From Opitutales bacterium (GTDB lineage Bacteria > Verrucomicrobiota > Verrucomicrobiia > Opitutales > Oceanipulchritudinaceae): 53,013 bases of DNA. The stretch lies in assembly GCA_007133065.1 (NCBI GenBank), contig SLNJ01000063.1, forward strand, positions 1 to 53,013. Reading direction: 5' to 3'. The number at the start of each line of letters is the position of its first letter. Position 1 is the first letter of the stretch. The notes beneath the pieces are model-generated. The model saw only the letters and a program-made list of their open reading frames with translations, did not search any database and was not told the origin of the DNA. Shown in pieces: positions 28,408-37,272 of this stretch. A program made the translations under genes and the position numbers.

Positions 28408-29181
28408 TCAGATCCGGTGTTCCATATTCAGGGCAGGGGTGTCCTCCTTCGTTTTTCCTACGACTTTGGCCGGAACTCCGACGACCGTGCTGTGCGGCGG
28501 GACGGAATCGAGGACGACGCTGCCGGCACCGATCCGTGCGCCTTCACCGATCTCGATGTTTCCGAGGAGCTTTGCGCCGGCGCCGATGAGCACGCCTTGC
28601 CGGATTTTCGGGTGTCGGTCACCCTTTTCTTTGCCCGTTCCGCCGAGCGTGACTTCATGCAGGATGGAGACGTTGTCCTCGATCACGGCGGTCTCTCCGA
28701 CGACAATGCTGGTTGCGTGATCGAAAAGGATCCCGGCGCCGATGCGGGCGGCAGGATGGATGTCGACACCCATGTTCTCGGAGACGATCGATTGTAGGTA
28801 ATAGGCCAGTTCGCGCCGGCCGTGTCCGTAGAGGTAATGCGCCAGGCGATAGGTGGCCAGGGACTGGAACCCCTTATAATAGAGGTAAGGGTGCAGAACT
28901 CCCTGGCACGCCGGGTCGCGGGTGTGGACGGCGAGGAGATCCTCGCGCACGCGCGCTCCGATAATCGGATCGTCCAGGAATATTTCGAGAAAAAGCTGCT
29001 GGAGATAGTCAGCAGAGACGGCGTGGTGCCCGAGCTTGCGCGGCAGACGGTAGCTCAGGGCTTCCTCGAGTGAGTTGCGGTTGAGTACGCCGACGCGAAG
29101 GAGTTCGGCGAGGACCGGTTCACGCGTGAGCGTGGCTTCGGCCTCGGAGCGGAGGCGTTGCCAGACGGGATCGTTCTGCAT
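28408..29181 (-). CDS. cysE: Serine O-acetyltransferase
   Basis: Acetylates L-serine with acetyl-CoA to O-acetylserine, the precursor of cysteine. The 257 residues have the N-terminal helical domain (HTRDPACQGVLHPYLYYKGF) and a left-handed beta-helix with hexapeptide repeats. Catalytic H155 is in FDHATSIVVGETAVIEDNV and H190 is in GDRHPKI. It is the first gene of a minus-strand run with the MidA-like protein and rpmB. The C-terminal tail is shorter than the cysteine-synthase-binding tail of E. coli and does not end in Ile preceded by the usual acidic residues, although the last residue is Ile. Confidence 0.93.
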   Translation of the reverse strand: MQNDPVWQRLRSEAEATLTREPVLAELLRVGVLNRNSLEEALSYRLPRKLGHHAVSADYLQQLFLEIFLDDPIIGARVREDLLAVHTRDPACQGVLHPYLYYKGFQSLATYRLAHYLYGHGRRELAYYLQSIVSENMGVDIHPAARIGAGILFDHATSIVVGETAVIEDNVSILHEVTLGGTGKEKGDRHPKIRQGVLIGAGAKLLGNIEIGEGARIGAGSVVLDSVPPHSTVVGVPAKVVGKTKEDTPALNMEHRI

Positions 29182-29486
29182 GGTGAGGATGGGTGGTTCT
29201 TGTAACGGATCGCTGGCGTGGAGGCGCCGGTTCAGATCGGCGGAGTCGCCTCGACCTGCCCTGGGCTCGTCGAACGGTGGCCTCGGGGAGGATCACGCTG
29301 TCAAAGAATTGCCATCGTGTAAAGGCATGATGAGGGGCAGGCAGCCAGGCAGGTGGGGCATAAGCGAAAGAATGTTGCGGGAAAAGGAAACCGGTGCGAC
29401 AGTTGCATGTCTTCTATTGCCGGAGGTCTCCCCGGCAGACGCTGGCGGATTCACAACCTCCAGGACTAATTCAACCTGACTTATCT
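29182..29486. other. 305-bp divergent spacer between cysE and a redoxin gene
   Basis: No gene is supported here on either strand. I looked for TTGACA/TATAAT-like pairs and for hairpins with U-tracts and saw none that are convincing. The promoters of both flanking genes presumably lie within it. Confidence 0.5.
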
Positions 29487-30119
29487 ATGAAAAACATCAG
29501 AACGCTCTTCGCCGTTGTGTGCGGTTTCCTGGTCATGGCCGCAGGGGCACATGCCAATGTTCAGGTCGGTGAGGCCGCCCCGGACTTTACCTTGACCGAT
29601 ATCCAGGGGAATGAACACACGCTCTCCGACTATGCGGGCCGTTTCATAATCCTGGAATGGATCAACTACGACTGTCCGTTTGTGAAGAAGTTCTATGAAC
29701 CCGGGAAGATGCAGGAGTGGCAGACGAAAATGCGGCACTCCGGGGTAGTCTGGCTCTCGATTGATTCCACGAATCCCGATCACAGTACGTTCCGCACGCA
29801 ACAGCAGCACCAGGAAATCGTGCGCGAATGGGGGATTCGATCGACTGCGGTACTCCCGGATCCCGACGGCGCCGTGGGCCGCAAGTACAACGCGCGCAAC
29901 ACCCCGCACATGTTCATCATCGATCCGGAGGGGAAGCTGCGCTATCAGGGAGCGATCGACAGTATTCGATCGGCGGACTCGGATGACATCGAGAAAGCGG
30001 ACAACTACGTGCTCCAGAGTATGGCCCGCCTTCTCGAGCAGCAACCCGTGGAGAATCCGCAGACGCGACCCTACGGATGTACCGTGCACTACGCGAAAAA
30101 AACAAAGGCCGAAGAGTAG
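29487..30119 (+). CDS. Exported redoxin (AhpC/TSA-type thioredoxin fold, DCPFVKK family)
   Basis: A secreted or periplasmic thioredoxin-like protein. The 210 residues start with a signal peptide (IRTLFAVVCGFLVMAAGAHA, cleavage near residue 23). The fold follows: VGEAAPDFTLTDIQGNEHTL, then YDCPFVKKFY with C63 in place of a CxxC motif, then NTPHMFIIDPEGKLRY. A second cysteine near the C-terminus lies in RPYGCTVHY. This pairing (CPFVKK with PYGC) characterises a family common in planctomycetes and relatives; its substrate is unknown. No Shine-Dalgarno is present. Confidence 0.85.
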   Translation: MKNIRTLFAVVCGFLVMAAGAHANVQVGEAAPDFTLTDIQGNEHTLSDYAGRFIILEWINYDCPFVKKFYEPGKMQEWQTKMRHSGVVWLSIDSTNPDHSTFRTQQQHQEIVREWGIRSTAVLPDPDGAVGRKYNARNTPHMFIIDPEGKLRYQGAIDSIRSADSDDIEKADNYVLQSMARLLEQQPVENPQTRPYGCTVHYAKKTKAEE

Positions 30120-30128
30120 TCGCAGGCC

Positions 30129-30434
30129 TCAGACGAAGATCCAGATCAGCAGGGCGATGAGGATGAAGGCGACAAGGGCGCCGAAAAGTTGACTCATCGG
30201 GATCGGGGGCTTGCTCCCCCGGTCGCGGTCCCATGCGAATTCGCGCTGGACGTATGCATCGTAGTCGAAGTCTTCCTCGCCCTCGTATCCGGCGGGCAGA
30301 TCGGCGGCGCCCTGATCGGCTTCGTCGGACCACCCTGTCCGATCGTCTGATCCGCACTCCGGGCACGCCTTGGAGTCCACGGGTATCATTGCGCCGCAGT
30401 GCGGGCATTCAAATCTTTCGTGGGTGCCGTTCAT
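30129..30434 (-). CDS. Small zinc-ribbon protein with C-terminal membrane anchor
   Basis: The 101-residue protein has an N-terminal zinc ribbon (CPHC at 10-13 and CPEC at 24-27), an acidic middle (YEGEEDFDYDAYV), and one C-terminal membrane helix (SQLFGALVAFILIALLIWIF). Topology places the ribbon in the cytoplasm if the tail is the only anchor. Function unknown. It lies 89 bp downstream of the helicase gene on the same strand and ends 9 bp from the convergent redoxin gene. Confidence 0.75.
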   Translation of the reverse strand: MNGTHERFECPHCGAMIPVDSKACPECGSDDRTGWSDEADQGAADLPAGYEGEEDFDYDAYVQREFAWDRDRGSKPPIPMSQLFGALVAFILIALLIWIFV

Positions 30435-30523
30435 ATTCTGATCCCTGAGTCCGCTCCCAATCCCGGAAAGCGGTAATCAGCGTCCATGATGATGAGTGGA
30501 GCTCGCGGTTGAGGCGAGTCAAA

Positions 30524-32614
30524 TCATGCGCTTTCCAGGGGCTGGAAGGACCAGTCGCGGTCGTTTCGGGTAAAGCGGGTGTAATCGCGGTTGGGGAGGA
30601 CGCTGAGAAATCGCCGACCGTAGGTTTTCTTGAGCACCCGTGCGTCCAGGAGGGTTACGGTGCCGCGGTCGCTGTGGTTTCGGATGAGTCGGCCGACACC
30701 CTGTCGGAACTTGACGACCGCGTCGGGAAGGGTGAGCTGGTAGAATGGGTTTCCGCCTGTACGGCGGATCCATTCGGCGCGCGCTTCGGCGATCGGGTGG
30801 GATGGATTCTCGAACGGAAGCCGGGTGATGATGACCTGGGAGAGCGACGGGCCGGGCACGTCGATTCCAGCCCAGAAACTGTCCGTCCCTGCGAGGATTG
30901 CATTGCCGCGCTCGGTGAACGCGCGGACCAGTTCGGTGCGGGAGCCGTCGCGACCCTGCATGTAGACGGGGCGTCCGTTGGCCTGGAGAGTTTCCTCGAT
31001 CTGTGCCATGACGCGGTGCAGGTCGGCATAGCTCGTAAAAAGCACCAGGCTGCCGCCGCGGAACCGTTCGCTGCAGAATAGAACGGAATCCGCAAGGAAT
31101 TCAAGGTCGAGCGCCCCGGAATCCTGTTCCGGGAGGGGGGCGTCGGCGGCGACGAAGACGCGCATATTGCGGGAATAATCAAACGGTGAATCCACCTGGA
31201 TTGCGGTTGCGTTGGCGGCGCCGACTTTCTGAATGAACCCGCCCATTTCAGGACCTTCGGCGAGTGTGGCGCTGGTGAGCACGACACTGGTCTCGCGGGA
31301 GAAGAGCGTCTGCCGGAGAAACGCTGCGACGTCGAGCGGAGCGCTTCGCAGGTGGGTGATCTGCTGGAGTCGGCCCGATTTCTCGATCCAGTACACGCAA
31401 TTCGATTCGCTCATTTCGAGGCAGTTGGCGATGGCGCTGCGGTATGCGCCCACGCGCTTGCGCAGGTCGTGGATCTCCACGGCATGGTGTTCCTCTTCAA
31501 CGCGATTGGCGCAGGTTCCAAGGCGTTGGGCCAGACCGGCCAGGAGGGGATCGAGCGTCGGTTCCGCCCATTGCGCCTGGTAGATGCGCGCCACCGACTT
31601 GTTGCGCAGGAACTGGTCGCGCAGTTGCTCAAAAAAGAGTGCCGCGGCGTCGCCGCACTCCTCCGCGGCCTGACAATCCTCTCTGCGGCCATGCCGGTGA
31701 AAGACGCCCTTTCCGGTTCGCGGATTGTACAGCATGCGCAACAACCGGTTCAGCCCGTAGCTGCTGACGTGTTCGCCGGCGTACTCCGTTGCAATCCCGG
31801 AAACGGTATGGGCCTCATCGATGACAACGGAATCGTGGGGAAACAGGATGCCAGGGGTCTCCCCCTGTACCCCGGCGCCCGCGCCGATGAGCGCGAATAG
31901 CAGGCTATGATTCACGACCACCACGTGTGCCCCGGCGATCTCCGCGCGGGCGCGGCGGTAGAAGCACGTCTTCGGATTGCAGTTGCGATTGTTGCATCCG
32001 GAGGAATCCGCGTTGACCCAGTCCCAGACGTCGGGCCGGGGAGCGGGGGAGAGCTCGTGGCGGAGTCCGGATCCGGTGTGCTCGGCCCATGCAGCAATCC
32101 GCTCGAGTTCCGCTTGTTCCGGTGAATCGAATAATTCCGAGCGGCCGCTGAGGGCCTGTGCGAGGCGGTAGCCGCAGAGGTAGTTTCCCCGGCCGACCAG
32201 AACCGCCGTACGAAAGTCGGCGCAGGGTTGGAGTTCCGGAATCGTTTGGAAGAGTCGGCGGCACAAAGGGAGGTCCTTTTTCTGTACCTGCTCCTGCAGG
32301 GCAATGGTGTGGGTGGATACGACTCCCTGGCGCTTGGATTGGTGGGCATAAACAAGCAGCGGGATGAGGTAGGCGAGGCTCTTGCCGACGCCGGTCCCGG
32401 CCTCGAAAAGCAGCGGTGCTGCGTCGAGCAGGGAACGGGTGACGCTCCCGGCCATCTGCTCCTGTTGCGGGCGGTGCTCGAGATCGAGCTTTTCCTGCAG
32501 CCACCCCCCCTCCCGGAATGCGCTCGCAACCAGCCGCACCGGATCGATTGCGGTTGCCACCCCGCGATCATTCCCGGATTGCTCCCCGCCGAAGCTGTCG
32601 CGCATTCCAATCAT
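30524..32614 (-). CDS. dinG: DinG/XPD-family ATP-dependent DNA helicase
   Basis: 5'-3' superfamily 2 helicase with an Fe-S cluster, involved in resolving R-loops or other structures during repair in studied members. The 696 residues show Walker A EAGTGVGKS at 71-79, cluster cysteines C147, C207, C212 and C217 (NYLCGYRL; SSGCNNRNCNPKTC), DEAH in VVIDEAHT at 266-269, and motif VI QGVGRLIRNHSDRG near the C-terminus. ATG 32614 or 32605 could be the start. No exonuclease domain is fused. It is divergent from the DUF2007 gene. Confidence 0.9.
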   Translation of the reverse strand: MIGMRDSFGGEQSGNDRGVATAIDPVRLVASAFREGGWLQEKLDLEHRPQQEQMAGSVTRSLLDAAPLLFEAGTGVGKSLAYLIPLLVYAHQSKRQGVVSTHTIALQEQVQKKDLPLCRRLFQTIPELQPCADFRTAVLVGRGNYLCGYRLAQALSGRSELFDSPEQAELERIAAWAEHTGSGLRHELSPAPRPDVWDWVNADSSGCNNRNCNPKTCFYRRARAEIAGAHVVVVNHSLLFALIGAGAGVQGETPGILFPHDSVVIDEAHTVSGIATEYAGEHVSSYGLNRLLRMLYNPRTGKGVFHRHGRREDCQAAEECGDAAALFFEQLRDQFLRNKSVARIYQAQWAEPTLDPLLAGLAQRLGTCANRVEEEHHAVEIHDLRKRVGAYRSAIANCLEMSESNCVYWIEKSGRLQQITHLRSAPLDVAAFLRQTLFSRETSVVLTSATLAEGPEMGGFIQKVGAANATAIQVDSPFDYSRNMRVFVAADAPLPEQDSGALDLEFLADSVLFCSERFRGGSLVLFTSYADLHRVMAQIEETLQANGRPVYMQGRDGSRTELVRAFTERGNAILAGTDSFWAGIDVPGPSLSQVIITRLPFENPSHPIAEARAEWIRRTGGNPFYQLTLPDAVVKFRQGVGRLIRNHSDRGTVTLLDARVLKKTYGRRFLSVLPNRDYTRFTRNDRDWSFQPLESA

Positions 32615-32698
32615 GAAGACATGCCCGGGAAAGGCTCCCTTGAACTCTTTTCGGAAGCAAGTAGAAACCGGAGGCTATGTGTGCTAGAGTGGCTTCGT

Positions 32699-33130
32699 AT
32701 GGAAACGGTTGCACGCTATGCCCGCCCGGAGGAGGCCTCGCTTGCGAAGACTCATCTGGAAGGCAACGGGATCCGCGCGTTTGTCGCCGAGGAGCATTCG
32801 ATGAACACTGATTGGATCAGTGCGGGAGGGTTCGGCGGGATACGGCTCCAGGTGTATCCGGAGGATGTCGATGCCGCTCGGGAGGTACTGGACCTTCCCC
32901 CGGACGAAGGTCTCCTGGACGAGGAGGAGGAGCAACGCTCCCGCAGTGATGGAAAGGTTGCATGCCCGGTATGCGGGTCGGTCGATTGGGAGGTCGCGCG
33001 GCCGACGGGGCTGGAGCGGCTACAGTGGCTCTGGTCCGCTCTGGTCGACCCGTCATGGTCCGAGCCTTTGCGATGCCTCGTCTGCAAACGGCGTTTTCGG
33101 GCGACTGAGAAAGGAGTTGACGGTCGGTGA
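32699..33130 (+). CDS. DUF2007 domain protein with C-terminal zinc ribbon
   Basis: The 143-residue protein begins with a DUF2007-like domain (METVARYARPEEASLAKTHL, IRAFVAEEHS, GGIRLQVYPEDVDAAREVL), a ferredoxin-like fold annotated elsewhere as a putative signal-transducing protein. After an acidic linker (LLDEEEEQ) comes a zinc ribbon (CPVC at 89-92 and CLVC at 126-129) broken by a Trp-rich segment. Function unknown. It lies 60 bp upstream of rpsU and may be co-transcribed with it. Confidence 0.75.
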   Translation: METVARYARPEEASLAKTHLEGNGIRAFVAEEHSMNTDWISAGGFGGIRLQVYPEDVDAAREVLDLPPDEGLLDEEEEQRSRSDGKVACPVCGSVDWEVARPTGLERLQWLWSALVDPSWSEPLRCLVCKRRFRATEKGVDGR

Positions 33131-33190
33131 AAAACCGCTTTTGTTGACTCTTTTTCCGCTCGAAGATTCCCGAAACACCAATCCATATTT

Positions 33191-33391
33191 ATGCCAGTTG
33201 AAGTAAAAATCCGCAAGGGAGAGCCGATGGAGCGCGCGTTGCGCCGGCTCAAGAAGAAACTCGACCGCGAGGGCGTGATCCGCGACGTGCGCGCGAAACG
33301 CTATTTCGAGAAACCGAGCGAGGTGAAGCGGCGCAAGAAGAAAGTGGCCGCCTTTTCGGCGATGTTGCGTTCGCGCCACGAGAATCTTTGA
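33191..33391 (+). CDS. rpsU: 30S ribosomal protein S21
   Basis: The 66-residue basic protein MPVEVKIRKGEPMERALRRL, then KKKLDREGVIRDVRAKRYFE and KPSEVKRRKKKVAAF, is typical S21. S21 helps initiation on natural mRNAs in E. coli. No Shine-Dalgarno precedes its ATG (AATCCATATTT). A rho-independent terminator follows. Confidence 0.95.
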   Translation: MPVEVKIRKGEPMERALRRLKKKLDREGVIRDVRAKRYFEKPSEVKRRKKKVAAFSAMLRSRHENL

Positions 33392-33434
33392 GCGATTGCG
33401 GACGCGGCGCGGATTCGCCGGGTTTTTACGGGAG

Positions 33435-33463
33435 CCCTGCCGATTGAATTGGCAGGGTTCTTT
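33435..33463 (+). terminator. Rho-independent terminator after rpsU
   Basis: CCCTGCC at 33435-33441 pairs perfectly with GGCAGGG at 33451-33457 around a 9-nt loop, followed by TTCTTT. It lies 43 bp after the rpsU stop. It is the clearest intrinsic terminator in the window. Confidence 0.7.
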
Positions 33464-33533
33464 GGTCCCCGGCCGGGAGGATGAATCGGCGTGACAGCCG
33501 GCCCGGCTCGTGTAAGCAACGAATGCTGAATCC

Positions 33534-34475
33534 ATGAAACCGACGCTCTCCCTCTCGACCTGTTGGTGTTCCCATCGTCACACGGATGGCAGGGCGATGT
33601 TGGAGGAGATGCGGGACCTCGGGTTTGAATCGGTGGAGTTAAGCCATGGGATCCGGGTTTCTCTTGCGCCTGGAATTCTGGCCGGCGTGGAGGACGGAGT
33701 GGCTCGGGTATCGTCCGTGCACAATTTCTGTCCCCTTCCGGCGGGAGTGATGAACGCCGCTCCGAATATTTTCGAACCGACCGCGCGGCAGCGCGCGGAG
33801 CGTGAGGCGTGGCGCCGGCAGAGCTGTCGCACGATCGACTTTGCCCGGCAGGTCGGAGCACCGGTGGTCGTCTTGCACTCCGGGAGCATCCCGATCCTTC
33901 TGGGCAGTCCGGAGCGGCGATTGAAGCGATTGCGTGCGGCGGCGTACGAGCCCGGCGCGCCATCGCGCGATCCGCGCTATGTTGAAGCGGTTCGCCGCGA
34001 GGTGCAGCGCCTGGAGCGCCGGAGTGCCGGTCCTCGCCGGCGCGCCCTCACGGTTTTTCGGCAGGTCGCCGAGTATGCGCGCGAGTGTGGAATCCGGCTC
34101 GCAGTCGAAAACCGGGAAGGATTGCGGGAGTTTCCTCTCGATGATCTGATCGCCGGGTTTCTCGATGAACTGGATGCTCCGGAAGTGTTCGGGTATTGGC
34201 ATGATACGGGACACGCTCAGTTGAAGGAGCTTGCCGGAATAGGCACACACCATGGGTTGCTGCTGAAAAACCAGGCGAACCTCTTGGGCTTCCACCTGCA
34301 CGACGTGTCGCTGGAGGAGAGCGACCACCAGATCCCCGGTAGCGGTATGATCGACTGGAGCATGGTGGGTTCATTTGTTCGTCCGGAGCACGAGCTCGTT
34401 CTCGAACTCAGTCCACGCCTTTCGCCGGTGGAGGTGTGTGCGGGGCGGGATTACCTGCTCCGACGCTGGGGGTAG
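33534..34475 (+). CDS. Sugar phosphate isomerase/epimerase-like TIM barrel protein
   Basis: AP-endonuclease-2/xylose-isomerase-like barrel. The 313 residues show SLSTCWCSHRHTDGRAMLEE, LGFESVELSHGIRV, VVVLHSGS, RLAVENREGLREFP (metal-ligand Glu strand), YWHDTGHAQLKE and GFHLHDVSLEESDHQIPGSG (metal-binding His/Asp). These metal-site residues suggest an active enzyme; substrate unknown. The insertion with many Arg at about 130-170 is not conserved-looking. Its 3' end overlaps the convergent mutY by 25 bp. Confidence 0.8.
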   Translation: MKPTLSLSTCWCSHRHTDGRAMLEEMRDLGFESVELSHGIRVSLAPGILAGVEDGVARVSSVHNFCPLPAGVMNAAPNIFEPTARQRAEREAWRRQSCRTIDFARQVGAPVVVLHSGSIPILLGSPERRLKRLRAAAYEPGAPSRDPRYVEAVRREVQRLERRSAGPRRRALTVFRQVAEYARECGIRLAVENREGLREFPLDDLIAGFLDELDAPEVFGYWHDTGHAQLKELAGIGTHHGLLLKNQANLLGFHLHDVSLEESDHQIPGSGMIDWSMVGSFVRPEHELVLELSPRLSPVEVCAGRDYLLRRWG

Positions 34476-35533
34476 CCGTTTGGGACCGCGTCACGAACCG
34501 AGGCATCGAACTCCGGTCGTGATTGCTGTGTTAGGATTTCATCAATCCATCGGCGGTGGGGACCTGAGAGGACCAAGGATTCCAGGTCTGAAACCGGTGC
34601 CCAGACCCACCGCTCGTTGTCCGAGGTGGCTTCTCGAATCCGCGCGGAGCAGGGAAGTTGATGAATGGTCTCGGTGATGGTCTGGTCGGATATACCGCGG
34701 GTGCGGCGCAGGATTTCCGATTCCCGTGTCGGTTTGGCGGGCAGGGAAGCGGCGTCGGGGAGTTCCAGGAATCCGGCGAGACGTTTCGAACCGCCGGCAA
34801 CCCGGCTGAGAAGGAGGTGCTGTTCGGAGACGATCCAGAGGCGTTGGCGGGTGATCCGTTCGCGAACGCGCCGGAGGCGCCGGGGGTAGCGTTCCGGTTC
34901 GCCCCGTTGTCCGGCTGTGCAAAAACGCAGGACCGGGCAACTCGTGCAAAGCGGGTTTCGGGGGAGGCAGACGGTTGCTCCGAGTTCCATGAGGGCCTCG
35001 TTGTGTTCGCCCGGGTGGTTCGGGTCGAGGAGCGCTTCGGCTCGGCCGGCGAGTGCTCTCCGCGCCCCGGCGGAATCCCGCACCGGGGTGGGGTCGGCGT
35101 GCAGGCGGGTGAGGACCCGGATGACGTTGCCGTCGATAACCGGGACGGGCTCCCGGAAAGCGAGACTGGCGACCGCAGCCGCCGTGTAGGGCCCAACCCC
35201 TGGAAGGCGCCGCCATGCGGCGGCGGAGTCCGGCTTGGGGTCGGCGGTGCACCAGGCCCTTGCGAGTCGGTGTAGATTGCGTGCCCGGGAGTAGTAACCG
35301 AGCCCCTGCCACTGAAACAGGACCTCCGGCTCGACGGCTTGCGCGAGCGACTCGAAATCGGGGAAGCGGGTCATCCATCGCGCGTAGTACGGAAGCATGG
35401 TGGCGACCTGGGTCTGCTGGAGCATGAATTCCGAAACAACCGTCGAGTACAGGCTCCGGTTCTCGCGCCACGGAAGAGCCCGTCCATGCCGGCCAAACCA
35501 CGCTCTTACGACGCTGGATAAGGATTCACTCAT
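34451..35533 (-). CDS. mutY: A/G-specific adenine DNA glycosylase
   Basis: Removes A mispaired with 8-oxoguanine. The 360-residue protein has catalytic Glu35 in SEFMLQQTQVATM, the helix-hairpin-helix LPGVGPYTAAAVASLAF at 110-126, catalytic Asp134 in VIDGNVIRVLTRL, and the Fe-S ligands C189, C196, C199 and C205 (C-x6-C-x2-C-x5-C). The C-terminal 130 residues correspond to the NUDIX-like 8-oxoG-reading domain. The start is ATG 35533; the frame stays open to 36496, but that part is antisense to rnhC. Confidence 0.95.
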   Translation of the reverse strand: MSESLSSVVRAWFGRHGRALPWRENRSLYSTVVSEFMLQQTQVATMLPYYARWMTRFPDFESLAQAVEPEVLFQWQGLGYYSRARNLHRLARAWCTADPKPDSAAAWRRLPGVGPYTAAAVASLAFREPVPVIDGNVIRVLTRLHADPTPVRDSAGARRALAGRAEALLDPNHPGEHNEALMELGATVCLPRNPLCTSCPVLRFCTAGQRGEPERYPRRLRRVRERITRQRLWIVSEQHLLLSRVAGGSKRLAGFLELPDAASLPAKPTRESEILRRTRGISDQTITETIHQLPCSARIREATSDNERWVWAPVSDLESLVLSGPHRRWIDEILTQQSRPEFDASVRDAVPNGYPQRRSR

Positions 35534-35578
35534 GGATCGAGATTGAATCGTGTTCGGATTTCTGACACAAGTCCCTGC

Positions 35579-36571
35579 ATGCCGAGGAAAAGGAGTGAAC
35601 CCGGGGACGAAGAACGGAAGATCAGTCATTACACGATTCCGCTCGATGACGATCAAATGGAAAAGCTCAAGGGATATTGCGACTATCACCTTTGGGAGTT
35701 TTTTGACGTCGATTACGCGCGATTCGCCTTCAAGAACAAAGCCCGGAAGGTCACTCTGGTCGGATACAAGAGCGGGAAGCTGGTTGTCTCCGGGAAAGGC
35801 ACCGAGGATTTCGTGCGGGATGTGATCGAGGCGGAGATCACGGGTGAGCCAAAGCTCGGGTACGACGAGGTTCACAACCCGGAGTGGTTCGAGCCGCACG
35901 CGGGAGTGGACGAGGCGGGCAAGGGAGATTTTTTCGGTCCGGTGGTCTCCGCTTGCGTGATCGCGGACGGCGATATGGTTCGCGCATGGGCGAAAGCCGG
36001 CGTCAAGGACAGCAAGTCCCTGGGCGACGCAACCATACTGGCCCTGGAGAAGAAGATCCGCAAGACGGACGGAGTCGTCGTCGAAACGAGTTGGTGTGGC
36101 ATGGAGAAATACAACGAGCTGATGGCGCGTCCGCGGGCAAACTTGAACTCCCTGCTCGCCTGGCTCCACGCCAAGTCGATCCAGAATGCCTTGAGCAAGC
36201 GGCCGGTGGACCACGGGATGCTGGACCAATTCAGCAAGGCGCCGCTTGTGCAGCGCCAGCTCAAGAAGGACGGGGTAAAGTTCGATCTGAAAATGCGAAC
36301 GCGCGCAGAGTCGGACCCGGTGGTGGCCGCGGCATCGATCTGCGCGCGGGCCGAATTCGTGCGGCAGATCCAGAAGCTTTCGGAGGCGAGCGGCATCGCG
36401 CTGATGAAAGGGGCGTCCGCCGCAGTCAAGGAGCAGGGGCGGAAGATTGTGGAAAACGAGGGCCGGGACGCTCTGGCGCGGTACGCAAAACTGCATTTTC
36501 GCACCGCCTACGAGGTGCTCGGATTGCCGGTGCCGCCCAGGATTGTATGGAAAACACGGGCAGGAGCATGA
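35579..36571 (+). CDS. rnhC: Ribonuclease HIII
   Basis: Cleaves the RNA strand of RNA-DNA hybrids. The 330 residues have the HIII-specific N-terminal substrate-binding domain (SHYTIPLDDDQMEKLKGYCD to GTEDFVRDVIE) and the type 2 catalytic core. The core contains GVDEAGKGDFFGPVV (D111, E112), GVKDSKSLGD and DPVVAAASICAR. ATG 35579 gives the natural start. Its stop overlaps the GAF gene start as ATGA. It is divergent from mutY by 45 bp, so both promoters must be very compact. Confidence 0.95.
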   Translation: MPRKRSEPGDEERKISHYTIPLDDDQMEKLKGYCDYHLWEFFDVDYARFAFKNKARKVTLVGYKSGKLVVSGKGTEDFVRDVIEAEITGEPKLGYDEVHNPEWFEPHAGVDEAGKGDFFGPVVSACVIADGDMVRAWAKAGVKDSKSLGDATILALEKKIRKTDGVVVETSWCGMEKYNELMARPRANLNSLLAWLHAKSIQNALSKRPVDHGMLDQFSKAPLVQRQLKKDGVKFDLKMRTRAESDPVVAAASICARAEFVRQIQKLSEASGIALMKGASAAVKEQGRKIVENEGRDALARYAKLHFRTAYEVLGLPVPPRIVWKTRAGA

Positions 36572-37272
36572 TCGTCGAGGACTACTTCCGGCGTGCGGGA
36601 CTCGCTCGGGAGTTGTTGCCGGAGGCGTTGCTGGTGGATCGGTGGCGCCGCGAGATGGCTTTCAGCGCACGGGGCGCCGGGCGTAGCCGGGCGGTCCCGG
36701 ATCTGTTCGAATTTCCCGTTCCGGTCGAGTCGGATGATGGTGAGGCGTGTGATGTGCCACGACGCCTTGCTCCGGAAGCATTCGACCTGCGGGGGGTGTG
36801 GCCCGGCGACGTGGAGGCGTTGCACACCGCCTTGGTTATCCTGAATGGAATGTTGCAGCGGACGGTTGAAATGACGGGCACCGACTGGCTCGGGGTGTAC
36901 CGGTGCGGCGAGTACGCCAATCTGGGAAAAAGCTTGCTCAAGCTTGTGTACTCGGGCGGTCCGAGTCGGGCATATTTCCCGCTGAACTCCGAGTTCGAGA
37001 GGAAGAGCACCAACGCGGCGGTGGCGATGTCCGGGCGGGCAGTTGTGATTCCCGACATCCGGGAGCATGTACGCGCCGGCGGCGCATACTACCCCTGCGA
37101 TCCCGATGTGCGGTCGGAGGCGTGCCTGCCCTTGTTTTCGCGTCTCGGCGCGGTGATTGGCGTTCTCGATGCCGAATCACGTTCGCCGCTGTTCTTCCGG
37201 CCCGCGATTCTCGCGCCATTGCTCGCGCTTGCGATCGAGGCACCCGGGCATTTGCCGGATCCCGGCCGATGA
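36568..37272 (+). CDS. GAF-domain protein resembling free methionine-(R)-sulfoxide reductase
   Basis: The 234-residue protein has an N-terminal segment of about 80 residues without similarity I recognise, then a GAF domain: TDWLGVYR at 105-112, NAAVAMSGRAVVIPDI, YYPCDPDVRSEACLPLF at 175-190, and GAVIGVLDAES. The CD..VRSE..LPL arrangement matches the catalytic-cysteine loop of fRMsr enzymes (C177 here), but the partner cysteine of the GVCG loop is replaced (NAAVAMSG). It overlaps rnhC and rnhB by ATGA at each end. It is either a divergent reductase or a ligand sensor; undecided. Confidence 0.7.
   Translation: MIVEDYFRRAGLARELLPEALLVDRWRREMAFSARGAGRSRAVPDLFEFPVPVESDDGEACDVPRRLAPEAFDLRGVWPGDVEALHTALVILNGMLQRTVEMTGTDWLGVYRCGEYANLGKSLLKLVYSGGPSRAYFPLNSEFERKSTNAAVAMSGRAVVIPDIREHVRAGGAYYPCDPDVRSEACLPLFSRLGAVIGVLDAESRSPLFFRPAILAPLLALAIEAPGHLPDPGR

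Noticed and set aside
35534..36496. Possible N-terminal extension of MutY by about 320 residues
   Set aside because: The extension is exactly antisense to rnhC and does not resemble any domain; the ATG at 35533 gives the normal MutY N-terminus.
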